Shown here one piece after another: positions 17,140-25,455 of a stretch of 64,000 nucleotides of DNA; position 1 is the first letter of the stretch; each line of letters starts with the position of its first letter. This stretch comes from VRUE01 sp963817905. GTDB taxonomy: Bacteria; Actinomycetota; Thermoleophilia; Solirubrobacterales; 70-9. Under the pieces are notes generated by a model that saw only the letters and a list, made by a program, of their open reading frames with translations, did no database searches and was not told where the DNA came from. Location: assembly GCA_963817905.1 (NCBI GenBank), contig CAWFPS010000003.1, positions 1,674,001 through 1,738,000 of the forward strand, given 5' to 3'. Both the position numbers and the translations under genes were made by a program.

Positions 17140-18477
17140 TTAATTCCGAGAGCCATTGCTGCGTCCACCTCCTGAAGATCGTCCACCCCCTGAAGAACGT
17201 CCAGACGAAGAACCACCCGAACTTCGTACACTGCCGCTAGAACTTCCCGAGCTTCCTGAACTCCGATAGCTTCCGCCACTACTTCGTGAACCCGAACTAC
17301 TACTACCCGAACGATAGCTACTGTTGCTCGGTGTAGAACTGCGGTACGATTGGTTAGTACGTGAACTACTACCCGAACTTCTGTAAGCACCCCCGTTCCC
17401 TGTACGACTGCCAGAACTCCTATAACCTGAATTATTAGGTGTGGTTCTGACACCTGACGAAGATCCGCTTCTATAAGAACTCGTGTTAGGCGCACTGCCT
17501 CGGTACGCTTCATTACTGCGTGAAGAAGTATTGTATCGTGGTTCTACACGCGTACTCCTGCTCGTTCTGTACGCACTGTTTTGGTCAACTCCTACGGTCC
17601 TTCTTGTTGAAAGGGCATCACTATAAGAGCGGGAACTCCTACCATTCAAGCTCCTATCGGCATAACGTGCACTACTATTTCGAGTTCTGACCGATTGACT
17701 TCTCGAATTCAAATTTAAATTAGACCTACCTCGTAAGGCACTGCCTGAAATGCCGTTTGTTGCCAGTGAATTATTATTGTAATAGCCGCGTCTTCCTCGC
17801 ATGTAGGCATAATTTCTGGTGCCATACCCACCATAACGGGAATAGCCATAACCATAGCCATAACCATAATGTGAATAGCCATAATATCCGTAATTGGGAT
17901 AATACCAGGGATTGTAATAACCACCCCATCCATATCCATATCCATAACCATATCCATAATAGCCACCCCAGCCCCAAGGTCGATAAATACCACCGTATAA
18001 CCATGGATTGTAATAGCCCCAACCAAGACCATAACCGCCCCAGCCCCAATTATTCCATCCATTATCATAGACATTTATACTTACGCTGGTAGAATTATCG
18101 CCCCAACCGGCATATCCCTGATAATCATTATCGGGACTGTAATAATCGGTCAATTGGCTATCGGCAATACTATCATTTACGGTATCACTTGAATAGGAAT
18201 CAATATCGGTGAAAATCTCGCCGTCTAAGATATCATTGTATTCGTCGGCTTTTTGTTTAAAATATTCGCCATACGTATCAGTGTCATTTTGATTTTTATT
18301 CGCGTTAGTACGCTGTGGAACGGTTTCCGTAATTCGGTCATTCTGACCGGCGTAGATGCCGTCATTGTCGTAATAAGATGCCTGCTGGTATGAACCACAG
18401 GAAATAAAACCAATGCCTACAATGACCATTGCGGCCATGGCACTAATTTTTTGGAGGGGTGGGTTATTCTTCATCAT
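17140..18477 (-). CDS. Low-complexity Tyr/Gly- and Ser/Arg-rich lipoprotein
   Basis: 445 residues. The N-terminus carries a lipobox (GFISC, Cys27), so the protein is membrane-tethered. Residues about 30-120 are acidic and Asn/Asp/Tyr-rich. Residues about 130-225 are almost entirely Gly, Tyr and Trp (for example GYGYGYGYGWGGYYNPWYY). From about 230 to the end the chain is Ser/Arg/Gly-rich (SYRSSGSSSRTNQSYRSST and similar) with a Gly-Arg-Ser tail. It looks intrinsically disordered; I see no enzyme domain. ATG codons at 18477 and 18474 are both possible starts. It is upstream of the OmpP1 gene, suggesting an envelope role. The sequence would suit adhesion or self-association, but that is a guess. 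Long open frames on the other strand here are artefacts of the repeat composition. Confidence 0.8.
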   Translation of the reverse strand: MMKNNPPLQKISAMAAMVIVGIGFISCGSYQQASYYDNDGIYAGQNDRITETVPQRTNANKNQNDTDTYGEYFKQKADEYNDILDGEIFTDIDSYSSDTVNDSIADSQLTDYYSPDNDYQGYAGWGDNSTSVSINVYDNGWNNWGWGGYGLGWGYYNPWLYGGIYRPWGWGGYYGYGYGYGYGWGGYYNPWYYPNYGYYGYSHYGYGYGYGYSRYGGYGTRNYAYMRGRRGYYNNNSLATNGISGSALRGRSNLNLNSRSQSVRTRNSSARYADRSLNGRSSRSYSDALSTRRTVGVDQNSAYRTSRSTRVEPRYNTSSRSNEAYRGSAPNTSSYRSGSSSGVRTTPNNSGYRSSGSRTGNGGAYRSSGSSSRTNQSYRSSTPSNSSYRSGSSSSGSRSSGGSYRSSGSSGSSSGSVRSSGGSSSGRSSGGGRSSGGGRSNGSRN

Positions 18478-18567
18478 TGCAAATTTTATTGTTCAACATA
18501 GTAAAAATAATTAGTTTTACCGAATTATTTCGTTAACTAAACACAAGTTTTGTGCCAAACTACAAGA

Positions 18568-20043
18568 ATGGGTAAAAATTTAACCGAGCGAGCCGAGGAT
18601 TATTCAAAATGGTATAACGAATTGGTCGTTAAGGCCGATTTAGCAGAAAATTCCGGGGTTAGGGGCTGTATGGTCATTAAACCATATGGTTATGCAATCT
18701 GGGAGAAAATGCAGGCAGGACTTGATGCCATGTTCAAGGAGACGGGCCATGAGAATGCCTATTTTCCGTTGTTTATCCCCAAATCCTTTTTGAGTAGGGA
18801 GGCCAGCCATGTAGAAGGGTTCGCTAAGGAATGTGCGGTCGTTACCCACTATCGGTTAAAGAATGCCGAAGATGGCAGTGGAATTATCGTAGATCCGGAT
18901 GCTAAATTGGAAGAAGAACTTATCGTTAGGCCGACATCTGAAACCATTATTTGGGATACCTATAGAAGGTGGATCCAATCGTATCGAGATCTACCTTTAT
19001 TGATCAATCAATGGGCCAACGTGGTACGCTGGGAGATGCGGACCCGTTTATTTTTAAGAACAACCGAATTTTTATGGCAGGAGGGCCATACGGCACATGC
19101 TACGGAAGATGAGGCTGTAAAAGAGGCCGAATTGATTATGAATGTATATGCCGAATTTGCAGAAAATCATATGGCGATGCCCGTAATTAAGGGCACAAAA
19201 TCAGAAAGTGAACGTTTTGCCGGGGCCATTGAGACCTATTGTATAGAAGCATTGATGCAAGATGGAAAGGCCTTACAAGCAGGAACATCACACTTCTTAG
19301 GTCAAAATTTCGCAAAGGCGTTTGATGTGAAATTTACAACTAAGGAAGGGATACAAGAGTATGTTTGGGCCACGTCATGGGGTGTTTCAACGCGTCTGGT
19401 AGGGGCATTGATAATGACCCATAGTGACGACAATGGGTTGGTTTTACCTCCTAAATTGGCCCCTATCCAAGTGGTGATCATACCCATTTATAAGGGTCCC
19501 GAGCAATTGGAGGCCATTAGCGAAAAAGTCGGCCCTTTGATCAAGGAGCTGCGAAAAAAAGGCATATCGGTAAAATATGATGATCGGGATACTCATAAAC
19601 CTGGGTTCAAATTCAATGAATATGAATTAAAAGGGGTACCCGTGCGTTTGGCCATCGGACAACGCGACCTTGATAATGGGACTTTGGAAATCGCACGGCG
19701 CGATACAATGGCAAAAGAGACTATCCTGATGGAGGCAGTCGTCGAAAAGATCGAATTCTTGTTAGAGGATATCCAAAAGAATATTTATGAAAAGGCAGCG
19801 GCCTTCAGGGATTCACATATTACAAAAGTGGATTCCTATGACGAGTTTAAAAAAGTGCTCGAGGGAAAAGGCGGCTTTATTTCCGCCCATTGGGATGGAA
19901 GCACTATGACCGAAGATAAGATCAAGGATGAAACCAAAGCAACGATTCGATGTATTCCCTTTCATTCCGAAAGCGAACAAGGTAGCTGCATGATTACTGG
20001 AAAGCCCTCGGTTCGTAGGGTGCTATTCGCAAAGGCATATTAA
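18568..20043 (+). CDS. proS: Prolyl-tRNA synthetase (archaeal/eukaryal-like type)
   Basis: ProS charges tRNA-Pro. The protein of 491 residues begins MGKNLTERAEDYSKWYNEL, which fixes the start at the ATG 18568; an in-frame TTG at 18550 only adds six unrelated residues. Class II motifs are seen in VRGCMVIKPYGYAIWEKMQ, motif 2 in WEMRTRLFLRTTEFLWQEG and motif 3 in WGVSTRLVGALIMTHSDDNG. The anticodon-binding domain is around VVIIPIYKGPEQ, and there is a C-terminal zinc-like domain (CIPF...GSCMITG). This short form without the editing insertion is the type used by Bacteroidota. It is divergent from the low-complexity lipoprotein. Confidence 0.96.
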   Translation: MGKNLTERAEDYSKWYNELVVKADLAENSGVRGCMVIKPYGYAIWEKMQAGLDAMFKETGHENAYFPLFIPKSFLSREASHVEGFAKECAVVTHYRLKNAEDGSGIIVDPDAKLEEELIVRPTSETIIWDTYRRWIQSYRDLPLLINQWANVVRWEMRTRLFLRTTEFLWQEGHTAHATEDEAVKEAELIMNVYAEFAENHMAMPVIKGTKSESERFAGAIETYCIEALMQDGKALQAGTSHFLGQNFAKAFDVKFTTKEGIQEYVWATSWGVSTRLVGALIMTHSDDNGLVLPPKLAPIQVVIIPIYKGPEQLEAISEKVGPLIKELRKKGISVKYDDRDTHKPGFKFNEYELKGVPVRLAIGQRDLDNGTLEIARRDTMAKETILMEAVVEKIEFLLEDIQKNIYEKAAAFRDSHITKVDSYDEFKKVLEGKGGFISAHWDGSTMTEDKIKDETKATIRCIPFHSESEQGSCMITGKPSVRRVLFAKAY

Positions 20044-20192
20044 AGGAAATTGGCGTTGATTTGCCAGGGTTCTTTGGGCAACTCGCTAAAGAAATACACA
20101 TCAAACGGTTGATTATCGTACGTTTAAAAGAGGCCATTTTATAACGAATTCTGGCTTGTGTCTGAGTTTCTTTAAAAAAAGATATTCAAGGG

Positions 20193-20222
20193 TTGTGATA
20201 GTAAAAAATAATTGTATTTTTG
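20193..20222 (+). promoter_or_regulatory. Promoter of the tRNA-Glu pair
   Basis: TTG at 20193-20195, then 19 nt, then TATTTTTG at 20215-20222. This matches the Bacteroidota housekeeping promoter (TTG, about 19, TAnnTTTG) and lies about 64 bp upstream of the first tRNA-Glu. Confidence 0.82.
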
Positions 20223-20285
20223 CACCCGCCTGAATGGTATTAATTTTGAATACATGCAGGTGCGTACGTCAAAGTGCGAAAAAAT

Positions 20286-20357
20286 GGTCCGTTCGTCTAG
20301 GGGTTAGGACGCCAGGTTTTCATCCTGGTAACAGGGGTTCGATTCCCCTACGGACTA
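20286..20357 (+). tRNA. tRNA-Glu (anticodon TTC), copy 1
   Basis: 72 nt fold into a cloverleaf. The acceptor stem GGTCCGT pairs with ACGGACT (the first pair is G-U) and the discriminator is A. The anticodon arm is CCAGG-TTTTCAT-CCTGG with anticodon TTC, and the T arm is GGGG-TTCGATT-CCCC. No CCA is encoded. The second copy follows 39 bp downstream. Confidence 0.97.
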
Positions 20358-20396
20358 CACATACGAAATGAGCCTTGAAAGGGTTCATTTTTAAAG

Positions 20397-20468
20397 GGCC
20401 CGTTCGTCTAGGGGTTAGGACGCCAGGTTTTCATCCTGGTAACAGGGGTTCGATTCCCCTACGGGCTA
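20397..20468 (+). tRNA. tRNA-Glu (anticodon TTC), copy 2
   Basis: Identical to copy 1 except for one compensated acceptor-stem pair: T3-A70 in copy 1 is C3-G70 here (GGCCCGT with ACGGGCT). The anticodon loop and T arm are unchanged. It is probably made on the same transcript as copy 1 and may run into rpsT 54 bp later. Confidence 0.97.
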
Positions 20469-20521
20469 CAAAAGTTCGGAGAGGAATGACGAAGCAGCAA
20501 TTAATGTAATAAGAAATAAAG

Positions 20522-20773
20522 ATGGCAAATCACAAGTCGGCATTAAAAAGAATTAGAAGAAACGAGGCAGTACGCCTTCGTAACAGGTATCAGCATAAGA
20601 CCACGCGTAATGCAATTAAAAAATTGCGCAGCGAGGAGAAAAAAGGGGAAGCTGAAAAATTATTGCCGGAGGTTATTAGTATGATCGATCGTTTGGCTAA
20701 GCGAAATATTATTCATAATAATAAGGCGGCCAACTTAAAAAGTAAACTTACAAAGCACGTAGCTGCATTATAG
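20522..20773 (+). CDS. rpsT: 30S ribosomal protein S20
   Basis: An 83-residue, strongly basic protein with the S20 signature: MANHKSALKRIRRNEAVRLR at the N-terminus, NRYQHKTTRNAIKKL in the middle and AKRNIIHNNKAANLKSKL near the C-terminus. It binds 16S rRNA early in assembly of the small subunit. Length is typical. It follows the two tRNA-Glu genes by 53 bp and is followed by a clear hairpin terminator, so the three probably form one transcript. Confidence 0.97.
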   Translation: MANHKSALKRIRRNEAVRLRNRYQHKTTRNAIKKLRSEEKKGEAEKLLPEVISMIDRLAKRNIIHNNKAANLKSKLTKHVAAL

Positions 20774-20798
20774 TTGCCGTTATTTTTTGCAAGCTATA

Positions 20799-20831
20799 AA
20801 AATGCCCTTTCCATCACGGAGAGGGCATTTT
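20799..20831 (+). terminator. Intrinsic terminator after rpsT
   Basis: The stem ATGCCCTTTCC (20802-20812) pairs with GGAGAGGGCAT (20818-20828) around the loop ATCAC, with flanking A and T runs. It sits 26 bp after rpsT and faces the convergent membrane-protein gene, so it may serve both strands. Confidence 0.9.
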
Positions 20832-20840
20832 ATTTCTATA

Positions 20841-21515
20841 TTATTTGACGGAGGGCTTTATGGCACGCAGATTCAAAAAGCCGATAATGAAGCAAGCGTA
20901 CATTGCCACGATTAAAAGCAGATGTACCTGCTTAAGATGAAACCGCATGTAGAGGTCAGTGTAAAAATGTCCTACAAACAGAATTGGTGGAAAAAAAAGA
21001 TGAAAAATCAATAATCCACTGCTAATCCAAATCAACAGGTTTTTTTCCTTTAAATGATTCGAACTGCCTTCAATAAGGAAGAGTAAGATGCTGATAACAA
21101 GCAACAGCGATCCAATCATTGATGCAAAGACTTGCGGAAAAATTATGGCATCTTGATACACCGCATTGATACACACGGCCATTACATAGAGAATGGCCCC
21201 ATAGAGGATTAGATTCTTATACTCCTCCTTATTTACACTATTCCAGAAAATAAAATAGAAATATAAAAAGGATACAATATCATAAATATTGAAGACATAA
21301 TTGTTGGCATATGGATACTGTATAGAATCAACAATTTGAAAGGCTTCGAATTCTCGGATCATAAATCCTAAGATCTCGGATAATAGGGCATAGGCGATTA
21401 ATATTGGAAAATAGCGCAACAGTCCGTCATAATATAGTCGATACCGATAAAGGGCTATGACCAATGTGATTGGATACAGCACCATGAAATAGTTATTTTT
21501 CAGAAATTCTATCAT
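20841..21515 (-). CDS. Unknown multi-pass membrane protein A
   Basis: 224 residues, nearly all in about seven hydrophobic segments separated by short loops, with no signal peptide. It resembles the next gene upstream along its length; a shared stretch is FPILIAYALLSEILGFMIRE here against LPIIIGYTFLTELLGYIMRV there. The C-terminal halves also align (a WISSGLLIFHLFFPPILFV-type segment against WISIGLLCFYTFYPVVMVV). I do not recognise the family. The tandem pair follows a lipoprotein gene in the same direction, and all three may act together. No catalytic residues stand out. A sensor or transporter role is possible but unsupported. Confidence 0.7.
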   Translation of the reverse strand: MIEFLKNNYFMVLYPITLVIALYRYRLYYDGLLRYFPILIAYALLSEILGFMIREFEAFQIVDSIQYPYANNYVFNIYDIVSFLYFYFIFWNSVNKEEYKNLILYGAILYVMAVCINAVYQDAIIFPQVFASMIGSLLLVISILLFLIEGSSNHLKEKNLLIWISSGLLIFHLFFPPILFVGHFYTDLYMRFHLKQVHLLLIVAMYACFIIGFLNLRAIKPSVK

Positions 21516-21556
21516 GGGCTGCCAAGGGGACTTACTATTTTGGTATTATTCACCGG

Positions 21557-22282
21557 TTACATTTCTTCTGAAATCCTTCGCATGGGTCCCGTTTGTAGGA
21601 ACCCTAGTATAAAACAGGAATACATGAAAATAATCAGTCCGAAATGCAATGGTCTTATGGAAGATACATAATTTTTATAATAAAGTGCAACAACCATAAC
21701 GACAGGGTAGAATGTATAGAAGCACAAAAGGCCTATGCTTATCCAAAATAAAAGATTTTTTCGATACGGGATTCTTTTTGTTTTTGAGTTTAATTCAAGA
21801 AAATACAGAATCGTGCAGGAAACAAGTACAATTGAGCCGATCGTCAAGGACAATATCTGGGGAAGTAAAATAAAATCCTGAAATATGGGATTAACAATAC
21901 TTGCCAAAATATAAATGATTCCCCCATACTTAATATATATTTTATGTTTCAGATTTGAAGCTATTTGCCAATAAATATAAAAGAAGTATAAGAAGAATAT
22001 TAGGTCAAATATATTATAGAATACACTGTTTGATACCGAATGACTATCCAAGAATAATATTTGAAAACTGTCATTCACACGCATAATATATCCTAGCAAT
22101 TCGGTTAAAAAAGTATAGCCGATAATAATGGGCAAATATTTTAATACAGAATCAAAATATTTTCTATATCTCAAAATTGAAAATAGAAAGGTGATGCCAT
22201 ATAACAGGATAAAGCCGTCGTATTTTAGAAAGTTCAAAACTTCATGACTCATTTCAGGAGTAAAAAGTATTGAAAAACGCAT
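21557..22282 (-). CDS. Unknown multi-pass membrane protein B
   Basis: 241 residues with about seven hydrophobic segments; a paralogue of the gene 41 bp downstream. The start ATG at 22282 overlaps the stop of the upstream lipoprotein gene (TAATG), so translation of the two is coupled. Conserved features shared with its paralogue are LTELLGYIMR near residue 65, FYNIFDLIFFLYFFYIYW, and a C-terminal segment with LHFGLIIFMYSCFILGFL. Family and role are unknown to me. Base composition is more A/T-rich than in neighbouring housekeeping genes, which can simply reflect the hydrophobic content. Confidence 0.7.
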   Translation of the reverse strand: MRFSILFTPEMSHEVLNFLKYDGFILLYGITFLFSILRYRKYFDSVLKYLPIIIGYTFLTELLGYIMRVNDSFQILFLDSHSVSNSVFYNIFDLIFFLYFFYIYWQIASNLKHKIYIKYGGIIYILASIVNPIFQDFILLPQILSLTIGSIVLVSCTILYFLELNSKTKRIPYRKNLLFWISIGLLCFYTFYPVVMVVALYYKNYVSSIRPLHFGLIIFMYSCFILGFLQTGPMRRISEEM

Positions 22283-22986
22283 TATTGACCATATGGTGGT
22301 GCTCCGCTTCCCCGGTTCATTGTAACACTTGTGCCACCTAGATACGTTGGGGTCAACAAGTTGGCGTTAGGCATAGTTAAGTTAGGCAGCATTGATGCGT
22401 ATGACTTTTCGTCATTCGATAACGTGGCGCCCATTCCTGCTATGGGTCCAAACGAATCATCGAGCAAAACGGCTTCGGCCTTCCCATCAAGATCCCCAAT
22501 ATAGAATAAATAGTCTCGATCTCCTTTTTTTACAGTAGGGGATAGCATGATCGAATTCTGTCTGGGATGCACATTTTTTGGGTCATCAGAATAGTTTGAA
22601 AAATAGAACCTGAGGGTTGATATATCAACATTTGCCGCCTTGGCCTCCTGTTCTATATAGGCGATGTAATTTTTGATGGTGGCATAGTCATAATATACAT
22701 ACCGGGCCACATCGAATTTTGCAGGAGCTTCCTGCCTTTGCTGCATCTTGTCTCCGGTTTTGACACCATTGATCGAGTCTTCATATTTTTGAATCAACGG
22801 CACTCTACGATCACTATAGCGATCATACATGTCTTTTGCCTCGCTGATGGCTATAATTTGCCCCGGGGCTTTTACGGGTGTTTCCTGGGGCGTTTCGGCC
22901 TCCATTTTAGGTTTGCAATTGTAGGCTCCAATAAGGATCAGTACTAATAGTAAACTTCGTACGAATTTTTTCCCATGGTTTTTCAT
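22282..22986 (-). CDS. Unknown lipoprotein-like exported protein
   Basis: I place the start at the ATG 22986 (MKNHGKKFVRSLLLVLILIG), which gives 234 residues and a proper signal; an upstream in-frame start at 23070 only adds residues that spoil it. The signal ends at GAYNC, a loose lipobox. Residues 50-110 contain many charged residues and look helical. The rest has DISTLRFYFSNYSDD, a run around DRDYLFYIGDLDGKAEAVLL and a Pro/Gly-rich end. No known domain is recognised. Its stop overlaps the start of membrane protein B, so it and the two membrane proteins form one unit. Function unknown. Confidence 0.7.
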   Translation of the reverse strand: MKNHGKKFVRSLLLVLILIGAYNCKPKMEAETPQETPVKAPGQIIAISEAKDMYDRYSDRRVPLIQKYEDSINGVKTGDKMQQRQEAPAKFDVARYVYYDYATIKNYIAYIEQEAKAANVDISTLRFYFSNYSDDPKNVHPRQNSIMLSPTVKKGDRDYLFYIGDLDGKAEAVLLDDSFGPIAGMGATLSNDEKSYASMLPNLTMPNANLLTPTYLGGTSVTMNRGSGAPPYGQ

Positions 22987-23110
22987 AAAGTCTTTTTTAG
23001 GGTTAAATAACAAAACGCTGCATGCCTTGTAGGGGGAGGTGGCGGCAATACATTGACATAAAGATATCAATTTTGTGCTACTTCGGACTTAAATTATTGG
23101 TTCTACCATA

Positions 23111-23156
23111 AAAAATCCCAAATTCCATATTGATAGTACAAATGGAATTTGGGATT
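23111..23156 (-). terminator. Intrinsic terminator after rho
   Basis: A 15-bp perfect stem, AATCCCAAATTCCAT (23114-23128) with its complement at 23142-23156, and a 13-nt loop. On the minus strand it is followed by a T run (the A run at 23111-23115). It lies 44 bp after the rho stop. Confidence 0.88.
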
Positions 23157-23199
23157 GCCTGATCATGATCCGGATTGGGATGTACCGAGATGGCCGTCC

Positions 23200-24783
23200 C
23201 TATTGGTTCATTGTCATTAAGAATTCTTCATTATTCTTTGTTTGTTTAAACCGTTGTTCAATGAACTCCATGGCTTCTACAGGATTCATGTCTGCGAGGT
23301 ATTTACGCATGATCCACATACGCTGGATTGTATTTTCATCTAATAATAGATCATCCCTTCTTGTACTTGAAGAAGTAAGATCGATGGCGGGAAATATTCG
23401 TCGGTTACTGATCTTACGGTCTAGTTGAAGTTCCATATTACCAGTTCCTTTAAATTCCTCAAAAATAACTTCATCCATTTTCGAGCCTGTTTCGGTAAGT
23501 GCTGTGGCTATTATCGATAATGATCCCCCATTCTCGATATTTCTGGCGGCACCGAAGAAGCGCTTCGGTTTATGCAAGGCATTGGCATCTACACCACCAC
23601 TCAATACTTTTCCTGAAGCTGGCTGAACGGTATTATATGCCCGTGCTAAACGGGTAATTGAATCTAATAGGATAACGACATCATGGCCGCATTCAACCAA
23701 CCTTTTTGCTTTTTCGAGTACGATGTTCGCCACCCGTACATGTTCTGTGGCTTCCTTATCGAAGGTCGATGCGACGACTTCACCACGTACATTGCGTTGC
23801 ATGTCGGTAACCTCTTCAGGACGTTCATCGATTAGGAGAATAATTTGGTAAACCTCAGGATGATTAGCGGCTATGCCATTGGCGATATCTTTTAATAACA
23901 TGGTCTTACCCGTCTTGGGCTGGGCAACGATCATCCCTCTTTGGCCCTTTCCGATAGGCGAGAACAAGTCGATAATTCGCGTTGAAATTGTGGCTTGGCG
24001 TTCTGCCAAATTAAATTTTTCACGGGGAAACAAAGGGGTTAAATGTTCGAATGATACCCGATCCCGCACGATTTGTGGGTCGATACCATTGATTTTGATT
24101 ACTTTGATCAATGGAAAATACTTTTCACCTTCTTTTGGCGGGCGAACATTACCTAGTACGGTATCCCCGGTCTTCAGACCAAATAAGCGAATCTGTGACT
24201 GAGAGACATAAATATCGTCAGGAGAAGATAAATAGTTATAATCAGATGACCTTAGGAAACCATATCCATCTTGCATGATATCCAATACACCTTCGCTTTC
24301 TATAATGCTGTCAAATTCGAATTCGGGCTCCTTGTAACGGTTCTTTAGGTCCTTATCGAAATTGCTGCTGTTTTTTTCATGCCCGTTCTTTTGGTGCTGT
24401 GGTTTTTTCGCATGCTGATCCCCACGTTCTGGAGTGTTTTTCTGAAATTCCTTTTTCGGTGGTCGCGGATTCGGCCTTGCTGGTTTGTTGACTTCCCTGG
24501 CCTCTTTAGGCTGGTTTGAATCAACATTATTGTGGTTGACTTCCTCGCTTGTTGCAGGCTTTTTGTGAACGACTTTAGGCCTTTCAGCCCTTGCTTTTGG
24601 TTCTTTTATTGGTTCCTCGGCAACCACGCTTGCCACTGCCTTGGGATTCGCTGCCTGCAGGTCAAGAATCTGATAGACCAAGTCTTCTTTCTTTTGAGTC
24701 TTGTATTTAGGAACGTTCAATCCCTTAGCAATTTCCTGAAGCTCAGGTAGCTTTTTTGATTTTAAATCTGAAATTTCAAACAT
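23200..24783 (-). CDS. rho: Transcription termination factor Rho
   Basis: Rho is the hexameric RNA helicase that ends many transcripts. The 527 residues have the Rho N-terminal helical domain (SDLKSKKLPELQEIAKGLNV). A disordered insertion rich in Lys, Pro, Asn and Glu (about residues 50-155) is typical of Bacteroidota. The RNA-binding cold-shock-like domain (LDIMQDGYGFLRSSDYNYL) comes next, then the ATPase with Walker A AQPKTGKT. Further motifs are LIDERPEEVTDM, VILLDSITRLARAYN and SGGVDANALHKPKRFFGAAR. The insertion makes it about 110 residues longer than the E. coli protein. An intrinsic terminator follows the gene. Confidence 0.97.
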   Translation of the reverse strand: MFEISDLKSKKLPELQEIAKGLNVPKYKTQKKEDLVYQILDLQAANPKAVASVVAEEPIKEPKARAERPKVVHKKPATSEEVNHNNVDSNQPKEAREVNKPARPNPRPPKKEFQKNTPERGDQHAKKPQHQKNGHEKNSSNFDKDLKNRYKEPEFEFDSIIESEGVLDIMQDGYGFLRSSDYNYLSSPDDIYVSQSQIRLFGLKTGDTVLGNVRPPKEGEKYFPLIKVIKINGIDPQIVRDRVSFEHLTPLFPREKFNLAERQATISTRIIDLFSPIGKGQRGMIVAQPKTGKTMLLKDIANGIAANHPEVYQIILLIDERPEEVTDMQRNVRGEVVASTFDKEATEHVRVANIVLEKAKRLVECGHDVVILLDSITRLARAYNTVQPASGKVLSGGVDANALHKPKRFFGAARNIENGGSLSIIATALTETGSKMDEVIFEEFKGTGNMELQLDRKISNRRIFPAIDLTSSSTRRDDLLLDENTIQRMWIMRKYLADMNPVEAMEFIEQRFKQTKNNEEFLMTMNQ

Positions 24784-24946
24784 TAAGTATGGTATAAATT
24801 ATATATCCTTAAGAAAATACTAGAAGTGTATTGTTATTTGGGTATTACTCGGGAAAGATTCCCCTATCGGTAAGTGCTATAACTAATAACGGAGCAATAT
24901 TACAAATTATTTTCAATATTTAGCGCATATTTTTTAAAAAGACACG

Positions 24947-24954
24947 TATTTTTG
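24947..24954 (+). promoter_or_regulatory. Probable -7 box of the DUF4293 gene
   Basis: TATTTTTG, an exact TAnnTTTG element, 24 bp before the ATG at 24978. No clear TTG is seen 17-21 nt upstream, so this is only a partial promoter match. Confidence 0.5.
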
Positions 24955-24977
24955 CCTTTTAGAAGGCCATAATCGGA

Positions 24978-25388
24978 ATGATCCAGCGCATACAGACCAT
25001 TTTTTTACTGATTGTTATTCTGTTGACCGGGGTTTTACCTTTTTGGGTAAATCTTTGGTCGGATGCCCAAGGAAATGAAATTTATGCGCAGAGTGAAATT
25101 CTGGTTTCTGCCATTTTTTATGTTTCTTCGGGTGTGGCCTTAATAGCCATTTTGAGTTTTAAAAATCGAAAAAATCAATTTGTTGTCAACAGATTGAATA
25201 TGATATTGAATCTTTTTTTATTGGGATTTTTCGTTTACCGGTCGCTAAATCTATCTGGAGAAACCTTGGTTTCAGAGAAGGGTATTGGGATGCTGATTCC
25301 TGTATTTTCTATCGTTTTTTTGGTCCTTGCCAATAGGGCCATTAAGAAGGATGAAGATCTTGTAAAATCTGTTGATCGTTTGCGTTAA
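24978..25388 (+). CDS. DUF4293 family membrane protein
   Basis: A 136-residue membrane protein with four hydrophobic segments (about residues 6-26, 45-62, 72-92 and 102-120). The opening MIQRIQTIFLLIVILLTGVL is characteristic of DUF4293 proteins, which are common in Bacteroidota and have no known function. The gene stands divergent from rho, an arrangement I recall as frequent in flavobacteria, and ends in a good terminator shared with the convergent esterase gene. Nothing in the sequence points to an activity. Confidence 0.85.
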   Translation: MIQRIQTIFLLIVILLTGVLPFWVNLWSDAQGNEIYAQSEILVSAIFYVSSGVALIAILSFKNRKNQFVVNRLNMILNLFLLGFFVYRSLNLSGETLVSEKGIGMLIPVFSIVFLVLANRAIKKDEDLVKSVDRLR

Positions 25389-25421
25389 ACCTGACATCTT
25401 AGTAGTATTAGTGCGTAGAAG

Positions 25422-25447
25422 ACCCCGATGGAAGCATCGGGGTTTTT
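25422..25447. terminator. Intrinsic terminator between convergent genes
   Basis: The stem ACCCCGATG pairs with CATCGGGGT around the loop GAAG, followed by TTTTT on the plus strand. It terminates the DUF4293 gene and lies just before the esterase stop on the other strand. Confidence 0.92.
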
Positions 25448-25455
25448 GTTGGGAT

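Noticed and set aside
17715..18092. Long open frames on both strands over the Tyr/Gly-rich gene
   Set aside because: Repetitive composition creates frames without stops; their translations are low-complexity His/Asn/Ile or Trp/Leu runs.
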